Origin: Pseudomonadota bacterium
GTDB taxonomy: Bacteria; CALINM01
Assembly (NCBI GenBank): GCA_026415985.1
Contig: JAOAGA010000012.1
Location: 1 to 25,697 of the forward strand
Direction: 5' to 3'
DNA: 25,697 nucleotides
Both the position numbers and the translations under genes were made by a program. Shown in pieces: positions 1 to 6,303 of this stretch (position 1 is the first letter of the stretch; the number at the start of each line of letters is the position of its first letter). The notes under the pieces were generated by a model. The model ran no database searches and was not told where the DNA came from. It saw only the letters and a list, made by a program, of their open reading frames with translations.

Positions 1-670
1 GGATACGAACTTCTCTCTCGTTTAAAAGGGCTCGGTCATAGATTGTTTTAATTACTTTCATAATCCTGTCAGGATTAATTTTGTCAAGAAAACCAATCTC
101 TAAATAATGCTCCTTCATCCGTCCGTACATTCGGTCTAAACTCTCTTTTTTTGCAAGAATCCTTTTGTATGGCTCAAAGTCATTGGTTTGACAAAATATT
201 TCGTATAGTATAACCGCTACAGAATGGGAAAGGTTAAGAGAGGGGTAATCTTTTGATGTAGGTATGGTTATGACAAAATTACAAAAGGAAAGCTCATCTC
301 CAGAAAGTCCTCTGTCTTCAGGACCAAAAAGTATTCCTATTCTGTTTTTTTCTAAGAGTTTTAAAATTTTTCCTAAATCTCTTAGGTTAAGTCTTTCAGG
401 GGTTTCTTTATGTTTTTTACCTGTTGTTCCGATTAAAACATTTAAATCTGCTACTGCAGATTCAATGTTCGGAAACACATCAGCATCAGACAAAATATCA
501 TCGGCATGGACTGCCATTTTTCTCGCTTCGAAGGTTTGTAAAATTTTTTTTGAAGTTATAAGCCTTAGATTGTAAACCCCGAAGTTTTTCATAACCCTTG
601 CTACAGAGCCAACATTTCCTGCCCTTTTAGGCAAATGTAAGATAACATAAAGGTTTTTCAGAATATCCAC
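1..670 (-). CDS. trmJ: TrmJ-like tRNA/rRNA 2'-O-methyltransferase (SpoU/TrmH family), C-terminus cut by window edge
   Basis: Read on the minus strand from a GTG at 668-670, the frame stays open for 223 codons to the window edge. It shows the three SPOUT/TrmH motifs in order: motif 1 near the N-terminus (RAGNVGSVARVMKNFG), motif 2 (FGPEDRGLS) and motif 3 (SLNLSHSVAVILYE). These build the trefoil-knot SAM site, and the Asn and Arg of motif 1 and the Glu-Arg of motif 2 are present. The helical tail after motif 3 (DRMYGRMKEHYLEIGF) is typical of TrmJ, which methylates the ribose of nucleotide 32 in tRNAs. The start is GTG without a clear Shine-Dalgarno sequence, and a promoter-like pair lies just upstream. 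The substrate is inferred from family only; a related SpoU enzyme with another tRNA or rRNA target is possible. Confidence 0.85.
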   Translation of the reverse strand, partial: MDILKNLYVILHLPKRAGNVGSVARVMKNFGVYNLRLITSKKILQTFEARKMAVHADDILSDADVFPNIESAVADLNVLIGTTGKKHKETPERLNLRDLGKILKLLEKNRIGILFGPEDRGLSGDELSFCNFVITIPTSKDYPSLNLSHSVAVILYEIFCQTNDFEPYKRILAKKESLDRMYGRMKEHYLEIGFLDKINPDRIMKVIKTIYDRALLNEREVRI

Positions 671-706
671 AAAGGTTATGATAAGTTATTTGTTTAATTG
701 TTACAA
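671..706 (-). promoter_or_regulatory. Candidate sigma-70 promoter for trmJ
   Basis: On the minus strand TTGTAA (701-706) and TATCAT (678-683) are separated by exactly 17 bases. The predicted start of transcription falls at 670-671, on or one base before the GTG start codon, which would give a leaderless mRNA. The gene could also be reached by read-through from the thioesterase gene 59 bases upstream. Confidence 0.4.
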
Positions 707-729
707 GGTATAAAAATAAGAGTATCAGT

Positions 730-1128
730 TCAGATATTTATTACCGATACCGTTCCTTTTGCAACAAGCTTTTCTTCAGGGTTAGTTACAGTTACCTCTA
801 TTATTCCTATTTTTTTACCAAGATGAAGTATTTTTGCTTTTGCAGTTAGAACCTCACCTATGGTAACAGGTCTTATATATTTTACTTCAAGACTTGTGGT
901 GGTAATTTTTCTTCCTGAAGGAAGTAATTTGCCCGGAAAGAACGCAATTGTGTCTATAAATGATGCTATTACTCCACCATGCAGATAGGACATATAGTTT
1001 TTCATATTTTTTTTCACCTTCATTTTACCGCATGCCTCATCTTCCGAGATCTCCATAATCTGAATACCCAGGACCCTTACAAAGGAGATTTTCTGATAAT
1101 CCTTAATCTTATCAATATCAAAAACCAT
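730..1128 (-). CDS. PaaI-type hotdog-fold thioesterase
   Basis: This 132-residue protein has the single hotdog-domain pattern of the PaaI/YbgC-like acyl-CoA thioesterases. HGGVIASFIDTIAFF is the typical loop and central helix carrying the HGG motif, and TTSLEVKYIRPV followed by GEVLTAKAKILHLGKKIGIIEV matches the core strands. Its length is normal for a stand-alone hotdog domain, and no signal peptide is visible. Such enzymes hydrolyse acyl-CoA or acyl-ACP thioesters in the cytoplasm; the acyl substrate cannot be told from sequence. It is divergent from the aroF leader. The ATG at 1128 lacks a good Shine-Dalgarno sequence and sits at the predicted transcription start. Confidence 0.8.
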   Translation of the reverse strand: MVFDIDKIKDYQKISFVRVLGIQIMEISEDEACGKMKVKKNMKNYMSYLHGGVIASFIDTIAFFPGKLLPSGRKITTTSLEVKYIRPVTIGEVLTAKAKILHLGKKIGIIEVTVTNPEEKLVAKGTVSVINI

Positions 1129-1163
1129 AGGGATATATTTTAAAAAAACACACTTAATGTCAA
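1129..1163 (-). promoter_or_regulatory. Candidate promoter for the thioesterase gene
   Basis: On the minus strand a perfect TTGACA (1158-1163) is followed after 17 bases by AAATAT (1135-1140), a weak -10; TAAAAT with a 15-base spacer is an alternative. With the 17-base spacing the predicted start of transcription is the A of the ATG at 1128. The -35 box lies in one arm of the inverted repeat at 1154-1181. Confidence 0.45.
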
Positions 1164-1181
1164 GAAAAATGTTGACATTAA
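1154..1181. repeat. Perfect 10-bp inverted repeat holding two divergent -35 boxes
   Basis: TTAATGTCAA (1154-1163) and TTGACATTAA (1172-1181) are perfect inverted copies separated by 8 bases. Each arm contains a TTGACA -35 hexamer, one pointing to the thioesterase gene and one to the aroF leader. The symmetry may be a dimeric repressor operator or simply two consensus -35 elements placed back to back. Confidence 0.6.
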
Positions 1182-1207
1182 ACTTATTTATTGATTTAAT
1201 TTAAGCT
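1172..1207 (+). promoter_or_regulatory. Sigma-70 promoter for the aroF leader
   Basis: TTGACA (1172-1177), a 17-base spacer and TTTAAT (1195-1200) form a near-consensus promoter. The predicted start of transcription is at 1207-1208, at the ATG of the leader peptide, so the leader peptide would be translated from a leaderless transcript. Confidence 0.65.
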
Positions 1208-1267
1208 ATGTTACAAAAGACAGTTTGCACCTCTATCTTTATTCGATTTAGTCGATTTAGCAAATAG
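1208..1267 (+). CDS. Phe-containing attenuator leader peptide for DAHP synthase
   Basis: A 19-codon frame, MLQKTVCTSIFIRFSRFSK, starts with ATG at 1208 and ends at TAG 1265-1267. It has three Phe codons (1238, 1247, 1256) in its second half, two of them in the repeated unit CGATTTAG; CGA appears to be an uncommon Arg codon in this AGA-rich genome. It lies in the transcribed leader of a gene for aromatic amino acid synthesis and overlaps the 5' arm of a hairpin that competes with an antiterminator. This is the layout of E. coli pheL/pheM-type leader peptides. There is no Shine-Dalgarno sequence, and translation would begin at the very 5' end of the RNA. Identification is from layout, not homology. 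Confidence 0.7.
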   Translation: MLQKTVCTSIFIRFSRFSK

Positions 1268-1338
1268 CTGATTTTTCAGAGAGGGGCACATCTGTCTTAG
1301 TCATTTAATTAGTTTGGTAAAAACAAAAGCCACAGGTG
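1217..1338 (+). promoter_or_regulatory. Transcription attenuator: protector and antiterminator helices
   Basis: Segment 1 inside the leader peptide (AAGACAG 1217-1223, TGC 1226-1228, CCTCT 1230-1234) pairs with segment 2 (AGAGG 1280-1284, GCA 1286-1288, CTGTCTT 1292-1298). Segment 2 (CATCTGTCTT, 1289-1298) can instead pair with segment 3, AAG plus ACAGGTG (1327-1329 and 1332-1338, CC bulged), which is the 5' arm of the terminator. A ribosome stalled at Phe codons would cover segment 1, free segment 2 and prevent termination. With ample Phe-tRNA the 1:2 and terminator hairpins would form. A 4-bp hairpin CTGA/TCAG (1268-1279) follows the leader stop codon. Confidence 0.7.
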
Positions 1339-1361
1339 GAAAAAGCCCCTGTGGCTTTTTT
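1325..1361 (+). terminator. Intrinsic terminator of the aroF attenuator
   Basis: AAAAGCCACAGG (1325-1336) pairs over 12 bp with CCTGTGGCTTTT (1348-1359), followed by a T-rich run. It lies upstream of the aroF Shine-Dalgarno sequence and downstream of the leader peptide, so it terminates before the structural gene. Confidence 0.88.
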
Positions 1362-1381
1362 ATTTTTAAAAGGAGGTTTCT

Positions 1382-2398
1382 ATGATTATTGTAATGAAAA
1401 AGGGTTATAAGAAAAAGGAGTTGGAACACGTAATTAAAACCATTGAAGAGTTAGGTTTTAAGGCCCATCCGATTGTTGGAGTTGAGAGAACAGTTATAGG
1501 AGCAGTTGGTGACGAGAGAGGAAAGTATAAACTTCAAGCCTTACAGGCTTTGTCCTGTGTAGAAAGTGTAGTACCTATTCTAAAACCCTATAAGTTGGCA
1601 AGCAGAGATTTCAAAAAGGAAGATACCGTCGTTAGCGTTGGTAAGGCAAGATTTGGAGGAAAGTTCTTTAGTGTTATAGCGGGTCCCTGTTCCGTTGAAA
1701 CGGAAAAACAAATTGTAGAAACAGCAATAAAGGTAAAGAAGTCAGGTGCCAAGATGCTAAGAGGCGGAGCCTTTAAGCCAAGGACATCACCCTACGCCTT
1801 TCAGGGACTCGAAAGAGATGGTTTGAAGTTACTTGCTAAGGCAAGACAGGAATCGGGACTTCCTTTTGTAACAGAAGTTATAAATCCTGAGGACGTTGAG
1901 CTTGTGGGAGAATATGCCGATTGTCTCCAGATAGGTGCAAGAAATGTTCAAAACTTTCCTCTCTTAAAAAGGGTGGGTAAGTTTGGCAAGCCTGTTTTGT
2001 TAAAAAGGGGTATGTCAACTACTATAGAAGAGTTTTTAATGTCTGCAGAGTACATACTTTCAGAAGGGTGTAAAGATGTTATCCTTTGCGAAAGGGGGAT
2101 ACGAACCTTTGAGACCTCAACAAGAAATACCCTTGATATTTCAGCTATACCTGTTATCAAAGAGAGATCTCATCTGCCTATAATAATTGATCCATCCCAT
2201 TCTGCAGGAGTCAGAAGATATGTTATGCCATTAAGTTTTGCATCCTTAGCCTGTGGGGCAGATGGTTTAATAGTGGAGGTTCATCCTGAGCCGGAGAAAG
2301 CTCTGTGCGATGGTCCTCAGTCTTTAACACTTAGCGACTTTGATTTGCTTATGAAAAGGCTATTGGACCTCTCGAAATTTAATGAAAAAGAGATTTAG
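1382..2398 (+). CDS. aroF: 3-deoxy-7-phosphoheptulonate (DAHP) synthase, type I-beta with N-terminal regulatory domain
   Basis: This enzyme condenses phosphoenolpyruvate with erythrose-4-phosphate, the first step of the shikimate pathway. Residues about 1-70 form the ferredoxin-like domain (MIIVMKKGYKKKELEHVI) seen in Thermotoga-type enzymes, where it mediates feedback inhibition by Tyr or Phe. The barrel follows, with GPCSVETEKQI, MLRGGAFKPRTSPYAFQG, the KRGMSTTIEEF segment and IIDPSHSAG near the C-terminus. Its 338 residues are the normal length for this class. The start is supported by AGGAGG just upstream of the ATG. It is preceded by a Phe attenuator, so control is likely both transcriptional and allosteric. 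The tolA-like gene follows after only 20 bases. Confidence 0.95.
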   Translation: MIIVMKKGYKKKELEHVIKTIEELGFKAHPIVGVERTVIGAVGDERGKYKLQALQALSCVESVVPILKPYKLASRDFKKEDTVVSVGKARFGGKFFSVIAGPCSVETEKQIVETAIKVKKSGAKMLRGGAFKPRTSPYAFQGLERDGLKLLAKARQESGLPFVTEVINPEDVELVGEYADCLQIGARNVQNFPLLKRVGKFGKPVLLKRGMSTTIEEFLMSAEYILSEGCKDVILCERGIRTFETSTRNTLDISAIPVIKERSHLPIIIDPSHSAGVRRYVMPLSFASLACGADGLIVEVHPEPEKALCDGPQSLTLSDFDLLMKRLLDLSKFNEKEI

Positions 2399-2418
2399 TT
2401 ATGACATAATATAACAGA

Positions 2419-3192
2419 GTGGCCAGTTCTGTTTATATTTCAAAACAATATGAATATGTAGACAAAATTCTCAGATCGAGAAAGAGAAAAAGGATCAGGA
2501 CATCTTTTTTCCTTTCTTTTTTCTCTCATTTTTTTATTTTTCTTGTTTTATCATTGGGGTTCAAAGCCCCTTTTAAAGAAAAAAGTATTTCTTTAACGGA
2601 AACCTATGTTCAGTTTGCCGATTATAAACCCCTGGAAAAGACAATTAACAAAACAGACGAAGTTGTTGATAATCTTGTTAAAAGGACTAATAAAGAAGCT
2701 GATGATGTTGAGCCTAAAAAGGATAAAGTTGATTCTGAAAACAAAGTTAGTCTTTTCAAAAAGCCTAATAACTTTTCCTGGCGGGAAGAAGTCTCTAAAA
2801 AATATATTAAGGAAGACATAAAGGTTGTTACACCAAAAATTAAAAATTTTAATATTTCTCCTGCCAAACAGCCCCAAACAGGTGAGATGAGTCCCCAGTT
2901 AGGGTGGTATATAAGGGCTTTTTCTATAACGGTAAAAAGTCATTGGCAGATACCAGAGGACATTTACAATAAACTTCAAGGATACTCCGCTGAACTTGAG
3001 GTGTATATTGATGAAAAAGGCTACTTAAAATATAAAATCGTTAATCCCTCAAATAGCAAACTTTTTAATGATTACATAGAAGAAGCGATGAAAAGAACCA
3101 TTTCAAATCTGCCAGCCCAACTTCAACCACCAAAAGAATTAATTGATTATATTGATAAAGGTGGTAAAATTATAATAGAATTTAGATTATGA
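2419..3192 (+). CDS. tolA: TolA/TonB-like energy-transducing envelope protein
   Basis: The protein has a short basic N-terminus, one membrane segment at about residues 27-46 (SFFLSFFSHFFIFLVLSL), a charged periplasmic stretch rich in Lys, Glu and Asp, and a C-terminal TonB/TolA-type domain from about residue 165 (ITVKSHWQIPE onward, LEVYIDEKGYLKYKIVNPS). It immediately precedes tolB, pal and cpoB, which fits TolA, the protein linking the inner-membrane TolQR motor to TolB and Pal. No tolQ or tolR is in the window. The start is a GTG with no strong Shine-Dalgarno sequence; a stop lies in frame four codons upstream and no later start keeps the membrane segment well placed. A TonB-like role is the alternative. 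Confidence 0.75.
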   Translation: MASSVYISKQYEYVDKILRSRKRKRIRTSFFLSFFSHFFIFLVLSLGFKAPFKEKSISLTETYVQFADYKPLEKTINKTDEVVDNLVKRTNKEADDVEPKKDKVDSENKVSLFKKPNNFSWREEVSKKYIKEDIKVVTPKIKNFNISPAKQPQTGEMSPQLGWYIRAFSITVKSHWQIPEDIYNKLQGYSAELEVYIDEKGYLKYKIVNPSNSKLFNDYIEEAMKRTISNLPAQLQPPKELIDYIDKGGKIIIEFRL

Positions 3193-4349
3193 AAAAAATT
3201 ATTGTTTTTGTTACCCTGTTTTTTTGTGCCATCTCAGCATATGCAATAAAAATAACTATTACTGATCCTAATATAAGACCCTTTCGAGTCTTTGCATATC
3301 CCTATGATGAAAAGAATCAATTCTTGAATATTTTTTTTAGTAGCTTTAAGAGTTTACCAAATTTCGAGTTTGTTGAGGAGCCACGCTCAGTTGATTATAC
3401 AATTAAAGCAGAAGATGCAGGGAATGATTTTAAGATTACCCTGAGTAACGAGAAAACAGGTGAGTTTTTTGTTTATCAGATAAAAAAGAATTACCCATCC
3501 CTCTATCTTACTATGGACAAAATATATGAGAAGATTACCGAAACAAAAGGCGTTTTTTCTACAAAACTTGTTTTTTCCATGAACTGGTATGGGAAAAGGG
3601 AGATATTCCTGTCAGACTTGCTGGGTAAGACTTTAAAAAAGCTTACCGATAACAAAAAGGATTCTATATGTCCCAAAATGTCCTTTGACAGAAAGTATAT
3701 AGTTTATACTCTTTATGAAAACGATGGAGCTACATCTTTAAGATTGGTAAATATAAACGATTATACAGAGAAAAATATTTATAGTTCTAAAGAATTAAAT
3801 TTAGCAGGGGGTTTCTCTTCTGATAATAGATATGTATATTTTATTTCCTATGACGGGAAGCAATCGAAGATCTTCAAGCTGGATGTTAATATAGGAAAAG
3901 AGGTTTTGTTATACAAAAGCAGAGCTCGAATAGTAAGCCCGATAACAACTTTCAAGGAAGATGAGCTATTATTTGTATCGGATGAGTATGGTTCTCCTCA
4001 GATTTTTCTTTTTAATGAAAAGGAAAAAAGTATAAAGAGGGTTACTAAGAGCCACTCATATGCAACATCTCCAACTGTTCCGAGGGAAAGCGGATATTTG
4101 GCCTATTTAGCTCAGGTAAACGGAAAAAATCAGATATTTTTATCTTCCTTTGATAATAATGAGTTGGTTCCTCTCTCCTACGGAAACTCAAGCTATGATG
4201 ATATAGTATGGCTCGAAAATCCAAGATTTTTGTTAACCTCACGTAATGATGGCAAGCATTCCATTGTATTTTTAATTGACATTCCTACTCAAAAATATGT
4301 AAAATTATTTGATATTAAAGGAAATATTTCTTACCTTAACGGCTATTAG
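3189..4349 (+). CDS. tolB: Tol-Pal system protein TolB
   Basis: A cleavable signal peptide (MKKIIVFVTLFFCAISAYA, about 19 residues) leads into the N-terminal domain and a C-terminal beta-propeller with TolB-type repeats, for example DSICPKMSFDRKYIVYT, GGFSSDNRYVYFIS and SPTVPRESGYLAYLA. At 386 residues it is slightly shorter than E. coli TolB. TolB is periplasmic, binds Pal and TolA, and works in outer-membrane constriction at division. The ATG overlaps the tolA stop by four bases, so translation is probably coupled. Pal starts 12 bases downstream. Confidence 0.9.
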   Translation: MKKIIVFVTLFFCAISAYAIKITITDPNIRPFRVFAYPYDEKNQFLNIFFSSFKSLPNFEFVEEPRSVDYTIKAEDAGNDFKITLSNEKTGEFFVYQIKKNYPSLYLTMDKIYEKITETKGVFSTKLVFSMNWYGKREIFLSDLLGKTLKKLTDNKKDSICPKMSFDRKYIVYTLYENDGATSLRLVNINDYTEKNIYSSKELNLAGGFSSDNRYVYFISYDGKQSKIFKLDVNIGKEVLLYKSRARIVSPITTFKEDELLFVSDEYGSPQIFLFNEKEKSIKRVTKSHSYATSPTVPRESGYLAYLAQVNGKNQIFLSSFDNNELVPLSYGNSSYDDIVWLENPRFLLTSRNDGKHSIVFLIDIPTQKYVKLFDIKGNISYLNGY

Positions 4350-4361
4350 GAGGCAAAATCA

Positions 4362-4958
4362 ATGAAAAAATTTTTGGTAGCAGTGATCCTTCTCTTTATA
4401 TTTACAGGCTGTGCTAAAGAGAAGATGGCGGTTAAACCCTCACCAGTTTTGACGGATACTGCCAAAGAGGAGAAGTCTGATGTCGCTAAGAAACCTATAT
4501 ATTCAGAGGAAAAGGCAAAGGTCGAAGACTTTTCTGGGCTTAAAGCGTTAACTCCGGAAGAGATAACTCCTGATATGATTGCAAAAGCTCAGATATCTTT
4601 ATCTGATCAAACTGTTGAAAAGGGAGTTTTAGCAAAAATGATTCATTTTGACTTCGACAGTTACGAGATCAAAGCTGATGCAAAAGATATTTTGAAGGAG
4701 ATAGCAAACTATCTTAACGAATACAAATCACTTAATATTATTATAGAAGGACACTGCGACGAGAGAGGGACAAGAGAATATAACTTAGCTTTAGGATTAA
4801 AAAGAGCCGAAGCAACAAAAAGATATCTTACAGATTTGGGAATTGATGAAAAAAGACTTAATATTATTAGCTTTGGCGAAGATAAACCATTAGATCCAGC
4901 AAGCAATGAATCTGCCTGGGCAAAAAACAGAAGGGCTCAATTTAAAAGGGCTCAATGA
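4362..4958 (+). CDS. pal: Peptidoglycan-associated lipoprotein Pal
   Basis: The signal peptide MKKFLVAVILLFIFTGC ends in a lipobox with lipidated Cys17. After a Lys/Glu-rich linker, residues about 90-198 form an OmpA-like peptidoglycan-binding domain: IHFDFDSYEIKADA, IEGHCDERGTREYNLALG and the basic C-terminal [26 protein letters not shown] is the Pal signature. It anchors the outer membrane to peptidoglycan and is the partner of TolB. A Shine-Dalgarno sequence (AGGAGG) lies just before the ATG. Confidence 0.96.
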   Translation: MKKFLVAVILLFIFTGCAKEKMAVKPSPVLTDTAKEEKSDVAKKPIYSEEKAKVEDFSGLKALTPEEITPDMIAKAQISLSDQTVEKGVLAKMIHFDFDSYEIKADAKDILKEIANYLNEYKSLNIIIEGHCDERGTREYNLALGLKRAEATKRYLTDLGIDEKRLNIISFGEDKPLDPASNESAWAKNRRAQFKRAQ

Positions 4959-5830
4959 GATTACTTTTAATATTTTTGCCAATAATTCTGACATCTTGTA
5001 TTGTATCAACCGATGAGTTTTACAAATTACAACGTCAGGTAGCTCAACTACAATCTGAGTTTAGGTCTTCCAAGTCAGAGATTTATACTGAAACTGGTGA
5101 GATAAAAAGTACCACTGAAAGGTTGGATGATTTACATAAAAACCTAAGAAAAAGTTTTGCCGATACAAATACCCGGATTGATGAGTTGGAAGTCAAACTG
5201 AGCAAGACAAGGGGAGACATTGATAAGATTTTAAGTGATATAAACTCTATAAATAAAAACATATCTTCAACCTCTTCAAGCATTAATAATCTCTATCTAA
5301 ACATAAATAAAGAGATTGGCTCCATGAAAACAGAGATTAAAAATATTAGAGAAGGATATATCTCTCTTTTCTCAAATATCTCATCTCTCTCTCAAGAGAT
5401 AAATGCTATATCAAAAATTTCTGCAAAGACAAAAGTTGTAAATCCGGAAGAAAAAGAAAAACTATATAAGGAAGGGCTTGAAAATTATAATAGGAAAAAT
5501 TTCAACGAAGCCATAAACATTTTAGAGAAGTTTACAGTCCTCTATCCTCAGGATGTTCTGACAGCAAATGCACTTTATTGGATAGGTGAGGCCTATTATT
5601 CTCAGAAAAAATTTAATGAGGCACTATCGTATTTCCATAGAGTTGTAATTGACTACTCTAACTCTAAAAAGGTCCCTTCTGCTCTTCTTAAAGAGATTTT
5701 TTGTCTTGAAGAATTGGGGATGGAAAAAGAAGCCAATGGTGCCAAAGAGGAACTCCTTGTCAGATTCCCCTTTTCCGAAGAAGCCAAGTTGCTTAAAGAA
5801 AGAGAGCAGGGCAGAAAAAAGAAGAAATGA
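4955..5830 (+). CDS. cpoB: Tol-Pal system coordinator CpoB/YbgF, lipoprotein form
   Basis: The start overlaps the pal stop (ATGA). The N-terminus [15 protein letters not shown] has a lipobox with Cys15, so this homologue seems membrane anchored, unlike soluble periplasmic E. coli CpoB. Residues about 20-160 are a long coiled coil ([20 protein letters not shown] is representative). The C-terminal TPR region from about residue 165 ([40 protein letters not shown]) is the YbgF hallmark. The protein coordinates peptidoglycan synthesis with outer-membrane constriction in E. coli. It ends with a basic Lys/Arg tail. Confidence 0.88.
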   Translation: MRLLLIFLPIILTSCIVSTDEFYKLQRQVAQLQSEFRSSKSEIYTETGEIKSTTERLDDLHKNLRKSFADTNTRIDELEVKLSKTRGDIDKILSDINSINKNISSTSSSINNLYLNINKEIGSMKTEIKNIREGYISLFSNISSLSQEINAISKISAKTKVVNPEEKEKLYKEGLENYNRKNFNEAINILEKFTVLYPQDVLTANALYWIGEAYYSQKKFNEALSYFHRVVIDYSNSKKVPSALLKEIFCLEELGMEKEANGAKEELLVRFPFSEEAKLLKEREQGRKKKK

Positions 5831-6099
5831 AACGTGTAAAAGTAATAGTAGAAGGTAAGGTTCAAGGTGTGTTTTTCAGACAGAGCACAAAGGAAGTAGC
5901 GGTATCTTTAGGTTTATCCGGTTATGTAAAAAACCTGAAAGATGGCAATGTAGAGGTAGTAGCGGAAGGAGAAGATGAATCTGTTGAAAAGCTCCTCCAA
6001 TGGTTGAAAAAAGGCCCTCCGTTAGCAAAGGTAGTAGATTTGCAACTTGAGTATTTGCCACTCACAAATGATAAATCGGAATTCAGTATTGTTTATTGA
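5827..6099 (+). CDS. acyP: Acylphosphatase
   Basis: This 90-residue protein has the full acylphosphatase signature: [18 protein letters not shown] with the phosphate-binding Arg18, then [17 protein letters not shown] with catalytic Asn36. Length is standard. It hydrolyses carboxyl-phosphate bonds in acyl phosphates in the cytoplasm. Its ATG overlaps the cpoB stop (ATGA), so it is the last gene of the aroF-tol block, which is probably operon packing rather than a functional link. Confidence 0.95.
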   Translation: MKRVKVIVEGKVQGVFFRQSTKEVAVSLGLSGYVKNLKDGNVEVVAEGEDESVEKLLQWLKKGPPLAKVVDLQLEYLPLTNDKSEFSIVY

Positions 6100-6213
6100 A
6101 ATCTTTATAACATACATAAAATTTTTATAATATTTGCTCTTGTCTATATTTTCCTGTTAAGCTTTTTCTGTCTTTTAAAGTGCAAATTTTTTAAACTCTA
6201 AAAAATAATTACA

Positions 6214-6236
6214 CCGAATGTCTTCGGGCAGTTTTT
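6214..6236 (+). terminator. Weak candidate terminator after acyP
   Basis: CCGAA (6214-6218) and TTCGG (6223-6227) form a 5-bp hairpin with a four-base loop, followed three bases later by GTTTTT. The position between acyP and the next promoter is right, but the stem is short. Confidence 0.35.
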
Positions 6237-6244
6237 CTGTAATA

Positions 6245-6280
6245 TTGACAAAACATTAAAATTAATATATAGTTTTGAAA
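6245..6280 (+). promoter_or_regulatory. Sigma-70 promoter of the serine/hisZ/purA operon
   Basis: TTGACA (6245-6250), a 17-base spacer and TATAGT (6268-6273) form a near-consensus promoter with a predicted start around 6280. About 24 untranslated bases with a GGGGG Shine-Dalgarno-like run precede the ATG at 6304. Confidence 0.75.
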
Positions 6281-6303
6281 TCATTATATAATGGGGGTTG
6301 ACT

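Noticed and set aside
264-575. 103-codon plus-strand frame near the left edge
   Set aside because: It is antisense to trmJ, whose SPOUT motifs are unmistakable.
1201-1370. T-box riboswitch in the aroF leader
   Set aside because: No T-box sequence (AGGGTGG-like) or Stem I motifs are visible; the short Phe-rich frame with competing helices fits classical attenuation better.
6188-6208. A/T-only inverted repeat (TTTTTTA with TAAAAAA)
   Set aside because: In such AT-rich intergenic sequence an A/T palindrome is expected by chance and the stem would be weak.
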